A stretch of 5,081 nt of DNA from Niveispirillum sp. (GTDB lineage Bacteria; Pseudomonadota; Alphaproteobacteria; Azospirillales; Azospirillaceae), in the NCBI GenBank assembly GCA_016463045.1, contig JAEMSB010000369.1:1-5081 (forward strand), read 5' to 3'. The notes under the pieces were generated by a model that was not told the DNA's origin, did not search any database, and saw only the letters and a list, made by a program, of their open reading frames with translations. Shown here piece by piece: positions 1-5,054 of the stretch. Position 1 is the stretch's first letter; every line of letters starts with the position of its first letter. The translations under genes were made by a program, and so were the position numbers.

Positions 1-74
1 TCCGGCTGGCCGTTTTCCCATGCGCGCCGTGCGGAATGCGCAGAACTGCTGTACTGAAGGGGCAAGAAACAGGC

Positions 75-117
75 GGGGCCGTCCGAACGGGCCCCGGCCC
101 GGCCGCCCAATCCGGGG
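75..117 (+). promoter_or_regulatory. pnp leader with two mutually exclusive GC-rich hairpins
   Basis: The 149 bases before pnp hold no convincing gene. Two stem-loops can be drawn. The first, 75-95, pairs GGGG+CCGT with ACGG+CCCC around a CCGA loop, with one bulged G at 91. The second pairs CCCCGG (92-97) with CCGGGG (112-117) around a 14-nt loop. Both need the C-run at 92-95, so only one can form at a time. Neither is followed by a T-run, so these are not simple terminators. In E. coli the pnp leader is a hairpin cut by RNase III and then used by PNPase for autoregulation; a similar role here is inference. GC-rich DNA gives such pairings by chance. The T-run at 13-16 could be the end of a terminator for an upstream gene (rpsO is the usual neighbour), but its other arm lies outside the window. 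Confidence 0.35.
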
Positions 118-134
118 TGTTGCGGGTTTCGGAT

Positions 135-140
135 GGAAGG
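135..140 (+). promoter_or_regulatory. Shine-Dalgarno of pnp
   Basis: GGAAGG lies 9 nt before the ATG at 150. It fixes this start against an in-frame ATG at 36, which would add 38 residues unlike any PNPase N-terminus. Confidence 0.8.
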
Positions 141-149
141 ATCGATACG

Positions 150-2273
150 ATGTTCAAGGTGTTCCGCAAGGAAATGGAATGGGGCGGTCGCAAGCTGGTC
201 ATCGAGACCGGCAAGATCGCCCGTCAGGCCGATGGCGCCGTCATGGTGAGCTACGGCGACACGGTGGTGCTGGCCACTGCCGTCGGCGCCAAGTCGCCGA
301 AGCCGGGCGTGGATTTCTTCCCGCTGACGGTGAATTACCAGGAAAAGGCCTTCGCCGCGGGCAAGATCCCCGGCGGCTTCTTCAAGCGTGAAGGCCGTCC
401 GACGGAAAAGGAAGTGCTGGTCAGCCGCCTGATCGACCGTCCGATCCGTCCGCTGTTCGTCGATGGCTATCGCTGCGAGACGCAGGTCGTCTGCACCGTG
501 CTGAGCCACGATCTGGAAAACGATCCCGACATCGTCGCCATGATCGGTGCGTCCGCCGCGCTGACCATTTCTGGCCTGCCCTTCCTGGGCCCCATCGGTG
601 CCGCCCGCGTCGGTTATGAGAACGGCCAGTTCATCCTGAACCCGACCGCCGACCAGATGGAAAACGCCACCCTGGACCTGGTCGTCGCCGGTACGCAGGA
701 AGGCGTGCTGATGGTCGAGTCCGAGGCCAAGGAGCTGTCGGAAGAGATCATGCTGGGCGCCGTCACGTTCGGCCATGCCCAGTTCCAGCCGGTCATCGAC
801 CTGATCATTGGTCTGGCCGAAGATTGCGCCAAGGAACCCCGCGACATCGCCCCGCCGGCCTTTGACAAGGCCGCCGTCAAGGCCCGCATCCTGGAGGTTG
901 CCGGTGCCGACGTGAAGGCCGCCTATTCGATCCTGGTCAAGCAGGAGCGTTATGCCGCCGTGGGTGCCGCCAAGGACAAGGCCAAGACCGCGCTGAAGGA
1001 AGAGTTCGCGCCCGAAGCCATTTCCGAGATGTTCAAGGAAGTGGAAGCCGACGTGCTGCGCGGCGCCGTTCTGGAGACGGGCAAGCGCATCGATGGCCGT
1101 TCCACCGTGGACATCCGCCAGATCGTGGCCGAAGTGGGCATCCTGCCCCGCGCCCATGGTTCGGCTCTGTTCACCCGTGGCGAGACGCAGGCCCTGGTCG
1201 TTGCCACGCTGGGCACCAACCAGGATGAGCAGATCATCGACGCGCTGGAAGGCGAATACCGCGAAAGCTTCATGCTGCATTACAACTTCCCCCCGTACAG
1301 CGTGGGTGAAGCCGGTCGCATGGGCTCTCCGGGCCGTCGTGAAATCGGCCATGGCAAGCTGGCCTGGCGCGCCATCCACCCGCTGCTGCCGTCCAAGGAA
1401 GATTTCCCCTACACGCTGCGCGTTGTGTCGGAAATCACGGAATCGAACGGTTCCTCCTCCATGGCCACGGTCTGCGGCACGTCGCTGTCGCTGATGGATG
1501 CCGGCGCCCCGCTGGCCCGCCCCATCGCCGGTATCGCCATGGGCCTGATCAAGGAAGGCGACAAGTTTGCCGTCCTGTCCGACATCCTGGGTGATGAAGA
1601 TCACCTGGGCGACATGGACTTCAAGGTCGCCGGCACCGAAGCGGGCATCACCGCCCTGCAGATGGACATCAAGATCACCTCGATCACCGAGGAGATCATG
1701 AAGATCGCGCTGGCGCAGGCCCAGAAGGGCCGCATCCATATCCTGGGTGAGATGAACAAGGCGCTGAACACCGCGCGCGGCGAAGTGTCGGGCAATGCCC
1801 CGCGCATCACCGTCATCAACATCCCCAAGGAGAAGATCCGCGACGTAATCGGTTCGGGCGGCAAGGTTATCCGCGAGATCGTGGAACAGACCGGCGCCAA
1901 GATCGACATCGAAGACGATGGCACCGTGAAGGTGTCGGCGGTCGACAGCAAGTGCTCCGACGCCGCCATCAAGTGGATCAAGGGCATCGTGGCCGAAGCC
2001 GAAGTGGGCGAGATCTATGACGGCAAGGTCGTGAAGGTCATGGATTTCGGCGCCTTCGTGAACTTCCTGGGCAGCCGCGACGGTCTGGTCCACATCTCCG
2101 AGCTGAAGAACGAGCGCGTGGCCAAGGTCACCGACGTCGTGAAGCAGGGCGATGCGGTCAAGGTCAAGGTCCTGGGCTTCGACGATCGCGGCAAGGTCAA
2201 GCTGTCGATGAAGGTCGTCGATCAGGTGACCGGCGAAGACCTGTCCAAGAAGGCCGAAGCCACCGAGGGCTGA
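150..2273 (+). CDS. pnp: Polynucleotide phosphorylase (PNPase)
   Basis: This is a 3'-5' phosphorolytic exoribonuclease that releases nucleoside diphosphates from RNA and can also add tails. It acts in the cytoplasm as a trimer, often with the degradosome. The 707-residue protein has the full family layout: first RNase PH domain (about 10-145) with its second half to about 235, a helical linker (about 240-315), the catalytic second RNase PH domain (about 320-550), a KH domain (about 553-612, with GSGGK at 568-572) and an S1 domain (about 620-690, with GAFVNFLGSRDGLVHISEL). Active-site residues are present: R396-R397 in GRREIGHG, the phosphate-binding serines S435-S437, and D484, D490 and K492 in GDEDHLGDMDFK, equivalent to E. 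coli D486, D492 and K494. The length is normal and the tail after S1 is short. The start is chosen from the SD at 135-140 and the conserved N-terminus MFKVFRKEMEWGG. It ends before a strong terminator, so it is not co-transcribed with the genes to the right under normal conditions. Confidence 0.98.
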   Translation: MFKVFRKEMEWGGRKLVIETGKIARQADGAVMVSYGDTVVLATAVGAKSPKPGVDFFPLTVNYQEKAFAAGKIPGGFFKREGRPTEKEVLVSRLIDRPIRPLFVDGYRCETQVVCTVLSHDLENDPDIVAMIGASAALTISGLPFLGPIGAARVGYENGQFILNPTADQMENATLDLVVAGTQEGVLMVESEAKELSEEIMLGAVTFGHAQFQPVIDLIIGLAEDCAKEPRDIAPPAFDKAAVKARILEVAGADVKAAYSILVKQERYAAVGAAKDKAKTALKEEFAPEAISEMFKEVEADVLRGAVLETGKRIDGRSTVDIRQIVAEVGILPRAHGSALFTRGETQALVVATLGTNQDEQIIDALEGEYRESFMLHYNFPPYSVGEAGRMGSPGRREIGHGKLAWRAIHPLLPSKEDFPYTLRVVSEITESNGSSSMATVCGTSLSLMDAGAPLARPIAGIAMGLIKEGDKFAVLSDILGDEDHLGDMDFKVAGTEAGITALQMDIKITSITEEIMKIALAQAQKGRIHILGEMNKALNTARGEVSGNAPRITVINIPKEKIRDVIGSGGKVIREIVEQTGAKIDIEDDGTVKVSAVDSKCSDAAIKWIKGIVAEAEVGEIYDGKVVKVMDFGAFVNFLGSRDGLVHISELKNERVAKVTDVVKQGDAVKVKVLGFDDRGKVKLSMKVVDQVTGEDLSKKAEATEG

Positions 2274-2282
2274 TGCCCAAGT

Positions 2283-2310
2283 GTGCTTCCCGGCTTTCGG
2301 GATGCGTTTT
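2283..2310 (+). terminator. Weak hairpin with T-run after pnp
   Basis: Ten bases after the pnp stop, GC-T-TCCCG (2285-2292) pairs with CGGGA-T-GC (2298-2305) around GCTTT, with one T-T mismatch, and TTTT follows at 2307-2310. On its own it is a weak terminator. It may act as a first stop or as a 3'-end stabiliser before the stronger hairpin that follows. Confidence 0.4.
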
Positions 2311-2318
2311 GAGTAAGG

Positions 2319-2351
2319 AAAAGGCCGTCGGGGTGACCCGGCGGCCTTTTT
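2319..2351 (+). terminator. Strong intrinsic terminator of pnp
   Basis: A 14-bp stem (2319-2332 with 2337-2350, one T-G wobble) with a GTGA loop is followed by a five-T run at 2347-2351. The left arm begins AAAA, so the mirror strand also carries a T-run and the element could stop transcription in both directions. It separates pnp from the toxin-antitoxin module. Confidence 0.92.
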
Positions 2352-2353
2352 CG

Positions 2354-2382
2354 TTGTGGGGCAGGGAATATCGGCGTACGCT
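2354..2382 (+). promoter_or_regulatory. Candidate promoter of the toxin-antitoxin operon
   Basis: TTGTGG at 2354-2359 and TACGCT at 2377-2382 are separated by 17 bp. Each matches the sigma-70 consensus at three of six positions. The -10 box would overlap the left palindrome at 2374-2381, as expected for an autorepressed module, and transcription would begin near 2389, giving a short leader. The boxes are weak, so the call leans on position. Confidence 0.35.
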
Positions 2383-2393
2383 TTCCTGTACAG
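2374..2393 (+). promoter_or_regulatory. Putative YefM-YoeB operator (paired palindromes)
   Basis: Two perfect 8-bp palindromes, GCGTACGC (2374-2381) and CTGTACAG (2386-2393), have centres exactly 12 bp apart and end just before the antitoxin's ribosome binding site. From memory, E. coli YefM binds two adjacent palindromes with TGTACA cores at the same centre-to-centre distance, with the toxin acting as corepressor. The right palindrome has the exact core; the left has CGTACG. The palindromes are seen directly; binding is inferred from the family. Confidence 0.65.
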
Positions 2394-2395
2394 AT

Positions 2396-2401
2396 GGAGG
2401 G
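2396..2401 (+). promoter_or_regulatory. Shine-Dalgarno of the antitoxin gene
   Basis: GGAGGG lies 5 nt before the ATG at 2407. It decides this start over an in-frame ATG at 2356, which would add 17 residues absent from the family and would place the operator inside the gene. Confidence 0.85.
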
Positions 2402-2406
2402 CACCT

Positions 2407-2688
2407 ATGTCCCATGTCAGCGCAACCCAGTTCCGGCAGAACCTCGCCCATTATCTGGACGAGGTAGAGGCCAGCCGCGCCCCCCTGTTCGTTACGCGCC
2501 AGAATGCCGAACCCGTGGTGGTGATCGCGGAGAGCGAATGGAGCAGCCTGCAGGAGACCCTGCATCTTTTGAGTTCACCTGCCAATGCACGTCGTCTCCT
2601 TGCCTCCATCGCCGAGGCGGACGCTGGTCAGCTGATCGAACACGACCTGCCAGAATTGACCCCCGATGCGTCTGACCTGGACCAGTAG
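2407..2688 (+). CDS. yefM: YefM-type antitoxin (Phd/YefM family)
   Basis: This 93-residue antitoxin binds and neutralises the YoeB-type toxin encoded next to it and represses its own operon by DNA binding. The N-terminal half (about 1-55) is the Phd/YefM DNA-binding and dimerisation fold, beginning SHVSATQFRQNLAHYLDEV and containing the family motif TRQN (residues 30-33). The middle shows the YefM-specific stretch SLQET..LL.SPANARRL (about 47-64), nearly identical to E. coli YefM as I recall it. The acidic C-terminal tail (about 65-93) is the part expected to wrap the toxin and be exposed to proteolysis, typically by Lon. It is about ten residues longer than E. coli YefM. Its last 23 nt overlap the toxin gene. 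The pairing with a YoeB homologue makes the assignment firm. Confidence 0.95.
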   Translation: MSHVSATQFRQNLAHYLDEVEASRAPLFVTRQNAEPVVVIAESEWSSLQETLHLLSSPANARRLLASIAEADAGQLIEHDLPELTPDASDLDQ

Positions 2689-2935
2689 GGGGTGGGAGGA
2701 TTACCTATATTGGCGGGAGCAGGACCGCGAGGTTCTGACCAAGTTGAATGCCTTGATACGGGACACCCGCCGGACACCATTTACCGGCCTTGGTAAGCCG
2801 GAGCCCTTGGGTGGCAATCTAAAAGGCTGGTGGTCACGCCGTATCACCAGCGAACACCGGATGGTGTACCGCGTCACCGGCAAAGCCCCGGATCAGCAAC
2901 TGGAAATTTCGCAGTGTCGCTGGCATTACGAATAA
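2666..2935 (+). CDS. yoeB: YoeB-type toxin, ribosome-dependent mRNA endoribonuclease
   Basis: YoeB toxins bind the ribosomal A site and cut mRNA there, halting translation when the antitoxin is degraded. The 89 residues align along their length with E. coli YoeB as I recall it, including DYLYW (12-16), DTRRTPF (33-39), GKPEPL (43-48), WSRRIT (56-61) and EHRMVY (63-68). The catalytic residues are all present: E46, R65 and the near-terminal H87-Y88, equivalent to E. coli E46, R65, H83 and Y84. Oddities are a few extra residues in the last turn (GKAPDQQ) and one Glu after the normally terminal Tyr. The ATG lies 23 nt inside the antitoxin gene with no clear Shine-Dalgarno, so translation is probably coupled. 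CTA, ATA, TTT and AAA codons are more frequent than in pnp, which hints at transfer. No terminator is obvious right after the stop. Confidence 0.95.
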   Translation: MRLTWTSRGWEDYLYWREQDREVLTKLNALIRDTRRTPFTGLGKPEPLGGNLKGWWSRRITSEHRMVYRVTGKAPDQQLEISQCRWHYE

Positions 2936-2980
2936 TTATTCTACACCCCTTGCACGTCCTGCCTGTCATCCAAACATTTT

Positions 2981-3009
2981 TTGCAATTTCGCGCACGCTC
3001 CCGTAGCGT
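2981..3009 (+). promoter_or_regulatory. Weak promoter candidate for the DUF350-PspA-DUF1190 operon
   Basis: TTGCAA (2981-2986, four of six to the -35 consensus) and TAGCGT (3004-3009, three of six to the -10) are 17 bp apart, at the end of the only AT-rich stretch of the window. The spacer and -10 box would fall within the inverted repeat at 2992-3012. Other pairings in this spacer are nearly as good, so this is a suggestion only. Confidence 0.25.
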
Positions 3010-3012
3010 GCG
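2992..3012 (+). repeat. Perfect inverted repeat upstream of the DUF350 gene
   Basis: CGCACGCT (2992-2999) and AGCGTGCG (3005-3012) are exact reverse complements around a 5-nt CCCGT centre. It lies 57 bp after the toxin stop and 45 bp before the DUF350 start. There is no T-run on either side, which argues against a classical terminator. It could be a repressor or activator site, an RNA hairpin in the operon leader, or a T-less terminator for the toxin-antitoxin transcript. Confidence 0.6.
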
Positions 3013-3041
3013 GACAAATGCGTGACCGTGTCGGCGCCCAT

Positions 3042-3047
3042 AAGGAG
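3042..3047 (+). promoter_or_regulatory. Shine-Dalgarno of the DUF350 gene
   Basis: AAGGAG lies 10 nt before the ATG at 3058. It falls inside the longer reading frame that would begin with the GTG at 3022, so the ATG is preferred. Confidence 0.7.
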
Positions 3048-3057
3048 CAACGGATCG

Positions 3058-3450
3058 ATGTTCGAGACCCTGCCGCTTTACCTGACCTTTGTCGGCGCCT
3101 CTGTTGCGCTGCTGGCCGTGGCCCTGCTGGCCTATACGTTGATCACCCCTTACCGAGAGTGGGCCTTGATCCGGCAGGGGAATTCGGCCGCCGCGACCAG
3201 CATGGGGGGCACGGCCATCGGCATGGCCATTGCCCTGTCATCGGTGGCGCGCGGCACCTACTCGGTCGCCGAACTGCTGATGTGGGGCGGGGTGGCGCTG
3301 GTCTGTCAGCTGCTGGTGTTTGTCGCCGTTTGTTTCCTGCTGCCCGGTTTCCGGCAGGGGATCGAAGCGGACAAGCTGGGCTATGGCGTCACGCTGGGCA
3401 CCCTGTCCATTGCCATGGGAATTTTGAATGCCGGGGCGCTTTCGGTTTAA
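3058..3450 (+). CDS. DUF350 (UPF0719) inner-membrane protein, YjfL-like
   Basis: This 130-residue protein has four hydrophobic segments, at about 7-29, 50-64, 73-95 and 108-128, with short polar loops. The family normally has about 130 residues and four helices, so it looks complete. The loop after the first helix carries the recognisable family stretch TPYREWALIRQGN.AAA (30-46), followed by a GG pair at 50-51. The fourth segment closes with GILNAG (121-126). The molecular function of DUF350 is not known to me. In E. coli, YjfL is encoded in the same cluster as a PspA homologue (YjfJ) and a DUF1190 protein (YjfM), as here, so a shared envelope role is likely. It is the first gene of the apparent operon, 82 nt before the PspA-like gene. 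The start is chosen by the AAGGAG at 3042 and because helix 1 then begins near the N-terminus. Confidence 0.9.
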   Translation: MFETLPLYLTFVGASVALLAVALLAYTLITPYREWALIRQGNSAAATSMGGTAIGMAIALSSVARGTYSVAELLMWGGVALVCQLLVFVAVCFLLPGFRQGIEADKLGYGVTLGTLSIAMGILNAGALSV

Positions 3451-3475
3451 CCCCGGCCTCCCTATCTCTGATTAA

Positions 3476-3500
3476 CCCCGCCCGGCCATAACCGGCGGGG
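3476..3500 (+). other. Intergenic hairpin between the DUF350 and PspA-like genes
   Basis: CCCCG-(C)-CCGG (3476-3485) pairs with CCGG-CGGGG (3492-3500) around CCATAA, giving nine base pairs with one bulged C. The following bases are only mildly T-rich (CCGTTCTGCTTGG), so it is at most a leaky terminator. An mRNA-processing or stabilising element that sets relative expression of the two genes is equally possible. Confidence 0.5.
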
Positions 3501-3517
3501 CCGTTCTGCTTGGTCTT

Positions 3518-3523
3518 GAGGAG
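3518..3523 (+). promoter_or_regulatory. Shine-Dalgarno of the PspA-like gene
   Basis: GAGGAG lies 9 nt before the first of two adjacent ATG codons (3533 and 3536). The spacing favours 3533 over 3536, where the gap would be 12 nt. Confidence 0.75.
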
Positions 3524-3532
3524 CCAGTTCCG

Positions 3533-4357
3533 ATGATGCAGTTCTTCCGCACGCTGTTGGGCGTGAAGGGTGAGAAGGTGGGCCGCCAGGTGGTGGATGC
3601 CCTGGTCGCCATGGACCCCAAGAGCGCGTCCGTCGCCCAGTTGCGGGTCATGGAGGCCGATCTGGACAAGGCCGGCAAGCTGTTGACCAACCTGCGCGTC
3701 GATATGCAGCGTGAGCGCAAGGAAGCCGTGGAGGCGCGGGAGAATTATGACCGCCGTCTTGCCGCCGCCGAGCATCTGAACAACCTGCTGGCCACCGCCG
3801 AGGGCGAGCGTAAGGCGAGCCTGGAGGCTAGCCTGGCCAAGCTGCTGGCACAGTTGGAAGAGCTGGAGAGCGAGGTCGCCATTGAACAGCGCGAGGCAGA
3901 CGAGGCCGAGGCGCTGGTCGCAGAAGCGGAGGTCGCTTACCGCGAGAAGGCCCGCGCCCTGACCGAGGCCAAATCCGCCCTGGCCAAGGCAGAGCGCGAT
4001 ATGCAGCGCGCCAGCATCCAGGAGGAGCGCGAGCGTGAACGTGCTAACCGCGCCGCCCAGGTGGCCGGCCTGCGTGACGATGGCGGATCGAAGCTGAACA
4101 CCGCCATCGACGCGATGACCCGCCGCGCCAATGAGGCCCGCGCCAATGCCGAAGCGGCACGCATGAAGGCCCAGGCCCTGGGCGATCTGTCGCGCAAGTC
4201 CGCCGATGATATGGGCGATGCCGATATCCAGGCGGCACTGGCCGCCGTGGGCAAGGGCGGGGCACCCGCCCTGTCGGTGCAGGAACGTCTGGCCCGCCTG
4301 AAGGGTCCGGCGTCCGACGCCGCCCCGCTGGCCATCACCGATAAGTGGAGCAAGTAG
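3533..4357 (+). CDS. PspA/IM30-family coiled-coil protein, YjfJ-like
   Basis: PspA/IM30 proteins are peripheral, ESCRT-III-related coiled coils that bind and remodel the inner membrane under envelope stress. The 274-residue product has no membrane segment or signal peptide. Residues 1-26 (FFRTLLGVKGEKVGRQVVDAL) can form an amphipathic membrane-binding helix. Residues about 33-215 are almost continuous charged, Ala/Glu/Arg-rich helix with long heptad runs. Two stretches resemble E. coli YjfJ as I recall it: E.DLDKAGKL...LR (41-55), and a C-terminal module from about 227 to 258 (MGDADIQAALAAVGKGG... SVQERLARLKG). It is about 40 residues longer than YjfJ, partly through a 16-residue tail ending DKWSK. 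The match is to the YjfJ branch rather than classical PspA, and no pspF, pspB or pspC gene is seen. It is the middle gene of the apparent operon, 58 nt before the DUF1190 gene. Low-complexity helix makes the family call a little less certain than for its neighbours. Confidence 0.87.
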   Translation: MMQFFRTLLGVKGEKVGRQVVDALVAMDPKSASVAQLRVMEADLDKAGKLLTNLRVDMQRERKEAVEARENYDRRLAAAEHLNNLLATAEGERKASLEASLAKLLAQLEELESEVAIEQREADEAEALVAEAEVAYREKARALTEAKSALAKAERDMQRASIQEERERERANRAAQVAGLRDDGGSKLNTAIDAMTRRANEARANAEAARMKAQALGDLSRKSADDMGDADIQAALAAVGKGGAPALSVQERLARLKGPASDAAPLAITDKWSK

Positions 4358-4370
4358 GGCGGTAACGCCC
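4357..4370 (+). other. Hairpin with GTAA tetraloop at the PspA-like stop codon
   Basis: GGGCG (4357-4361) pairs with CGCCC (4366-4370) around GTAA, which in RNA is a GNRA-type tetraloop. It begins on the last base of the stop codon. There is no T-run, so it is unlikely to terminate; it may protect the 3' end of a processed PspA-like message. Confidence 0.45.
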
Positions 4371-4415
4371 CCTGACCGTAACCACGACCCTGCCACCATC
4401 GCCATCCGGGCCGCC

Positions 4416-5054
4416 ATGACCGACCAACAGCGCAAACGCCGCCGTTCCGCCCATGTCTCCACCCTGCTTGTCGGGGGGGCGGCGGCGCTGATGCTGTCGG
4501 GTTGCGGCGGCGATGACGTGCAGGAGACAGACGCCCGCATCTTCCCCACGGTGGAGGCGTGTCTGGTGGAGTTCAGCCCGCAGGAGTGCAACACCGCCTT
4601 TGAACAGGCCAAGCAACTGCACCTGCAATCCACTCCGCGCTTCGACACCGCCGCCGCCTGTGAGGCGACGATGGGCAATGGCGCCTGTCAGCCCATGGTC
4701 CTGTCACAGCCGGATGGCAGTCTGAGCAATGTCTTCGTGCCGGCCCTGATGGGCTTCATGATGGCCAAGGCATTGCAGCCACCCCCGCAATATGGCGGCG
4801 GCTATATCGGCGCGCGGGGTGGGTACTATTATCCACGCCCCATCTTCATTGACCGTGATGGGTTCATGTATAGCGGTCGGGGCAGCCTGGGCCGCGCCCC
4901 GGTCAGCCGCGACAGCTTCACCCAGGGCAAGTCTGGCTACAGTATGAAGACGGAACTGCGGGGCAAGTCGGCACAGGTGGGCACCACTACCAAATCGACC
5001 AACCGGGGCGGCTTCGGTAAATCCTCGGCCAAGTTCGGCGGCGGCGGTTCCTGA
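4416..5054 (+). CDS. DUF1190 lipoprotein, YjfM/YgiB-like
   Basis: This 212-residue exported lipoprotein has a basic n-region (KRRR, 7-10), a hydrophobic stretch (14-27) and a lipobox LSGC with the lipidated Cys at 30. Gly at +2 gives no inner-membrane retention signal, so the outer membrane is its likely place. The mature part has four cysteines in two equal pairs, C49-x8-C58 and C82-x8-C91, each led by F-x-T-x3, which suggests two disulfides. A hydrophobic FVPALMGFMMAKAL (107-120) and the near-terminal RGGFGKSSAKFGGGG (197-211) match E. coli YgiB features I recall (MPLMAGYMMG and TRGGFGESVAK). The region 126-140 is Gly/Tyr-rich. The function is unknown; relatives sit beside ATP-grasp genes of the glutathionylspermidine-synthase type (ygiC, yjfC), and such a gene could follow outside the window. 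The ATG at 4416 has no good Shine-Dalgarno, but no earlier in-frame start is visible, and it gives a proper signal peptide. Confidence 0.9.
   Translation: MTDQQRKRRRSAHVSTLLVGGAAALMLSGCGGDDVQETDARIFPTVEACLVEFSPQECNTAFEQAKQLHLQSTPRFDTAAACEATMGNGACQPMVLSQPDGSLSNVFVPALMGFMMAKALQPPPQYGGGYIGARGGYYYPRPIFIDRDGFMYSGRGSLGRAPVSRDSFTQGKSGYSMKTELRGKSAQVGTTTKSTNRGGFGKSSAKFGGGGS

Noticed and set aside
20..391. A 123-codon + strand frame at the left edge.
   Set aside because: It overlaps the start of pnp in another frame and gives an Arg/Gly-rich translation with no family resemblance, a typical high-GC shadow.
2197..2565. A 122-codon - strand frame across the pnp end, terminator and antitoxin gene.
   Set aside because: It runs through the pnp terminator and operator, is antisense to two recognised genes and has no recognisable motif.
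2950..2964. Possible sigma-54 promoter (TTGCACGTCCTGCC) before the envelope operon, attractive because psp operons often use one.
   Set aside because: The spacing between the -24 and -12 elements is wrong by about two bases and the -24 GG is absent. No PspF-like activator gene is in the window.
3447..3480. A 9-bp direct repeat, TTAACCCCG at 3447-3455 and 3472-3480.
   Set aside because: It is short, one copy includes the DUF350 stop codon and the other is part of the hairpin arm. Nothing marks it as an insertion footprint.
3533..4357. Reading the PspA-like gene as a classical phage-shock operon pspA.
   Set aside because: No pspB, pspC or pspF neighbours are present; the flanking DUF350 and DUF1190 genes and the C-terminal module fit the YjfJ branch better.
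3389..4678. A 429-codon open frame on the - strand covering the PspA-like gene and its flanks.
   Set aside because: It is antisense to a well-supported coiled-coil gene. Its Leu/Gly/Gln/Ala-rich translation is what the reverse of Ala/Glu/Lys-rich high-GC codons produces, and it crosses gene boundaries and intergenic hairpins.
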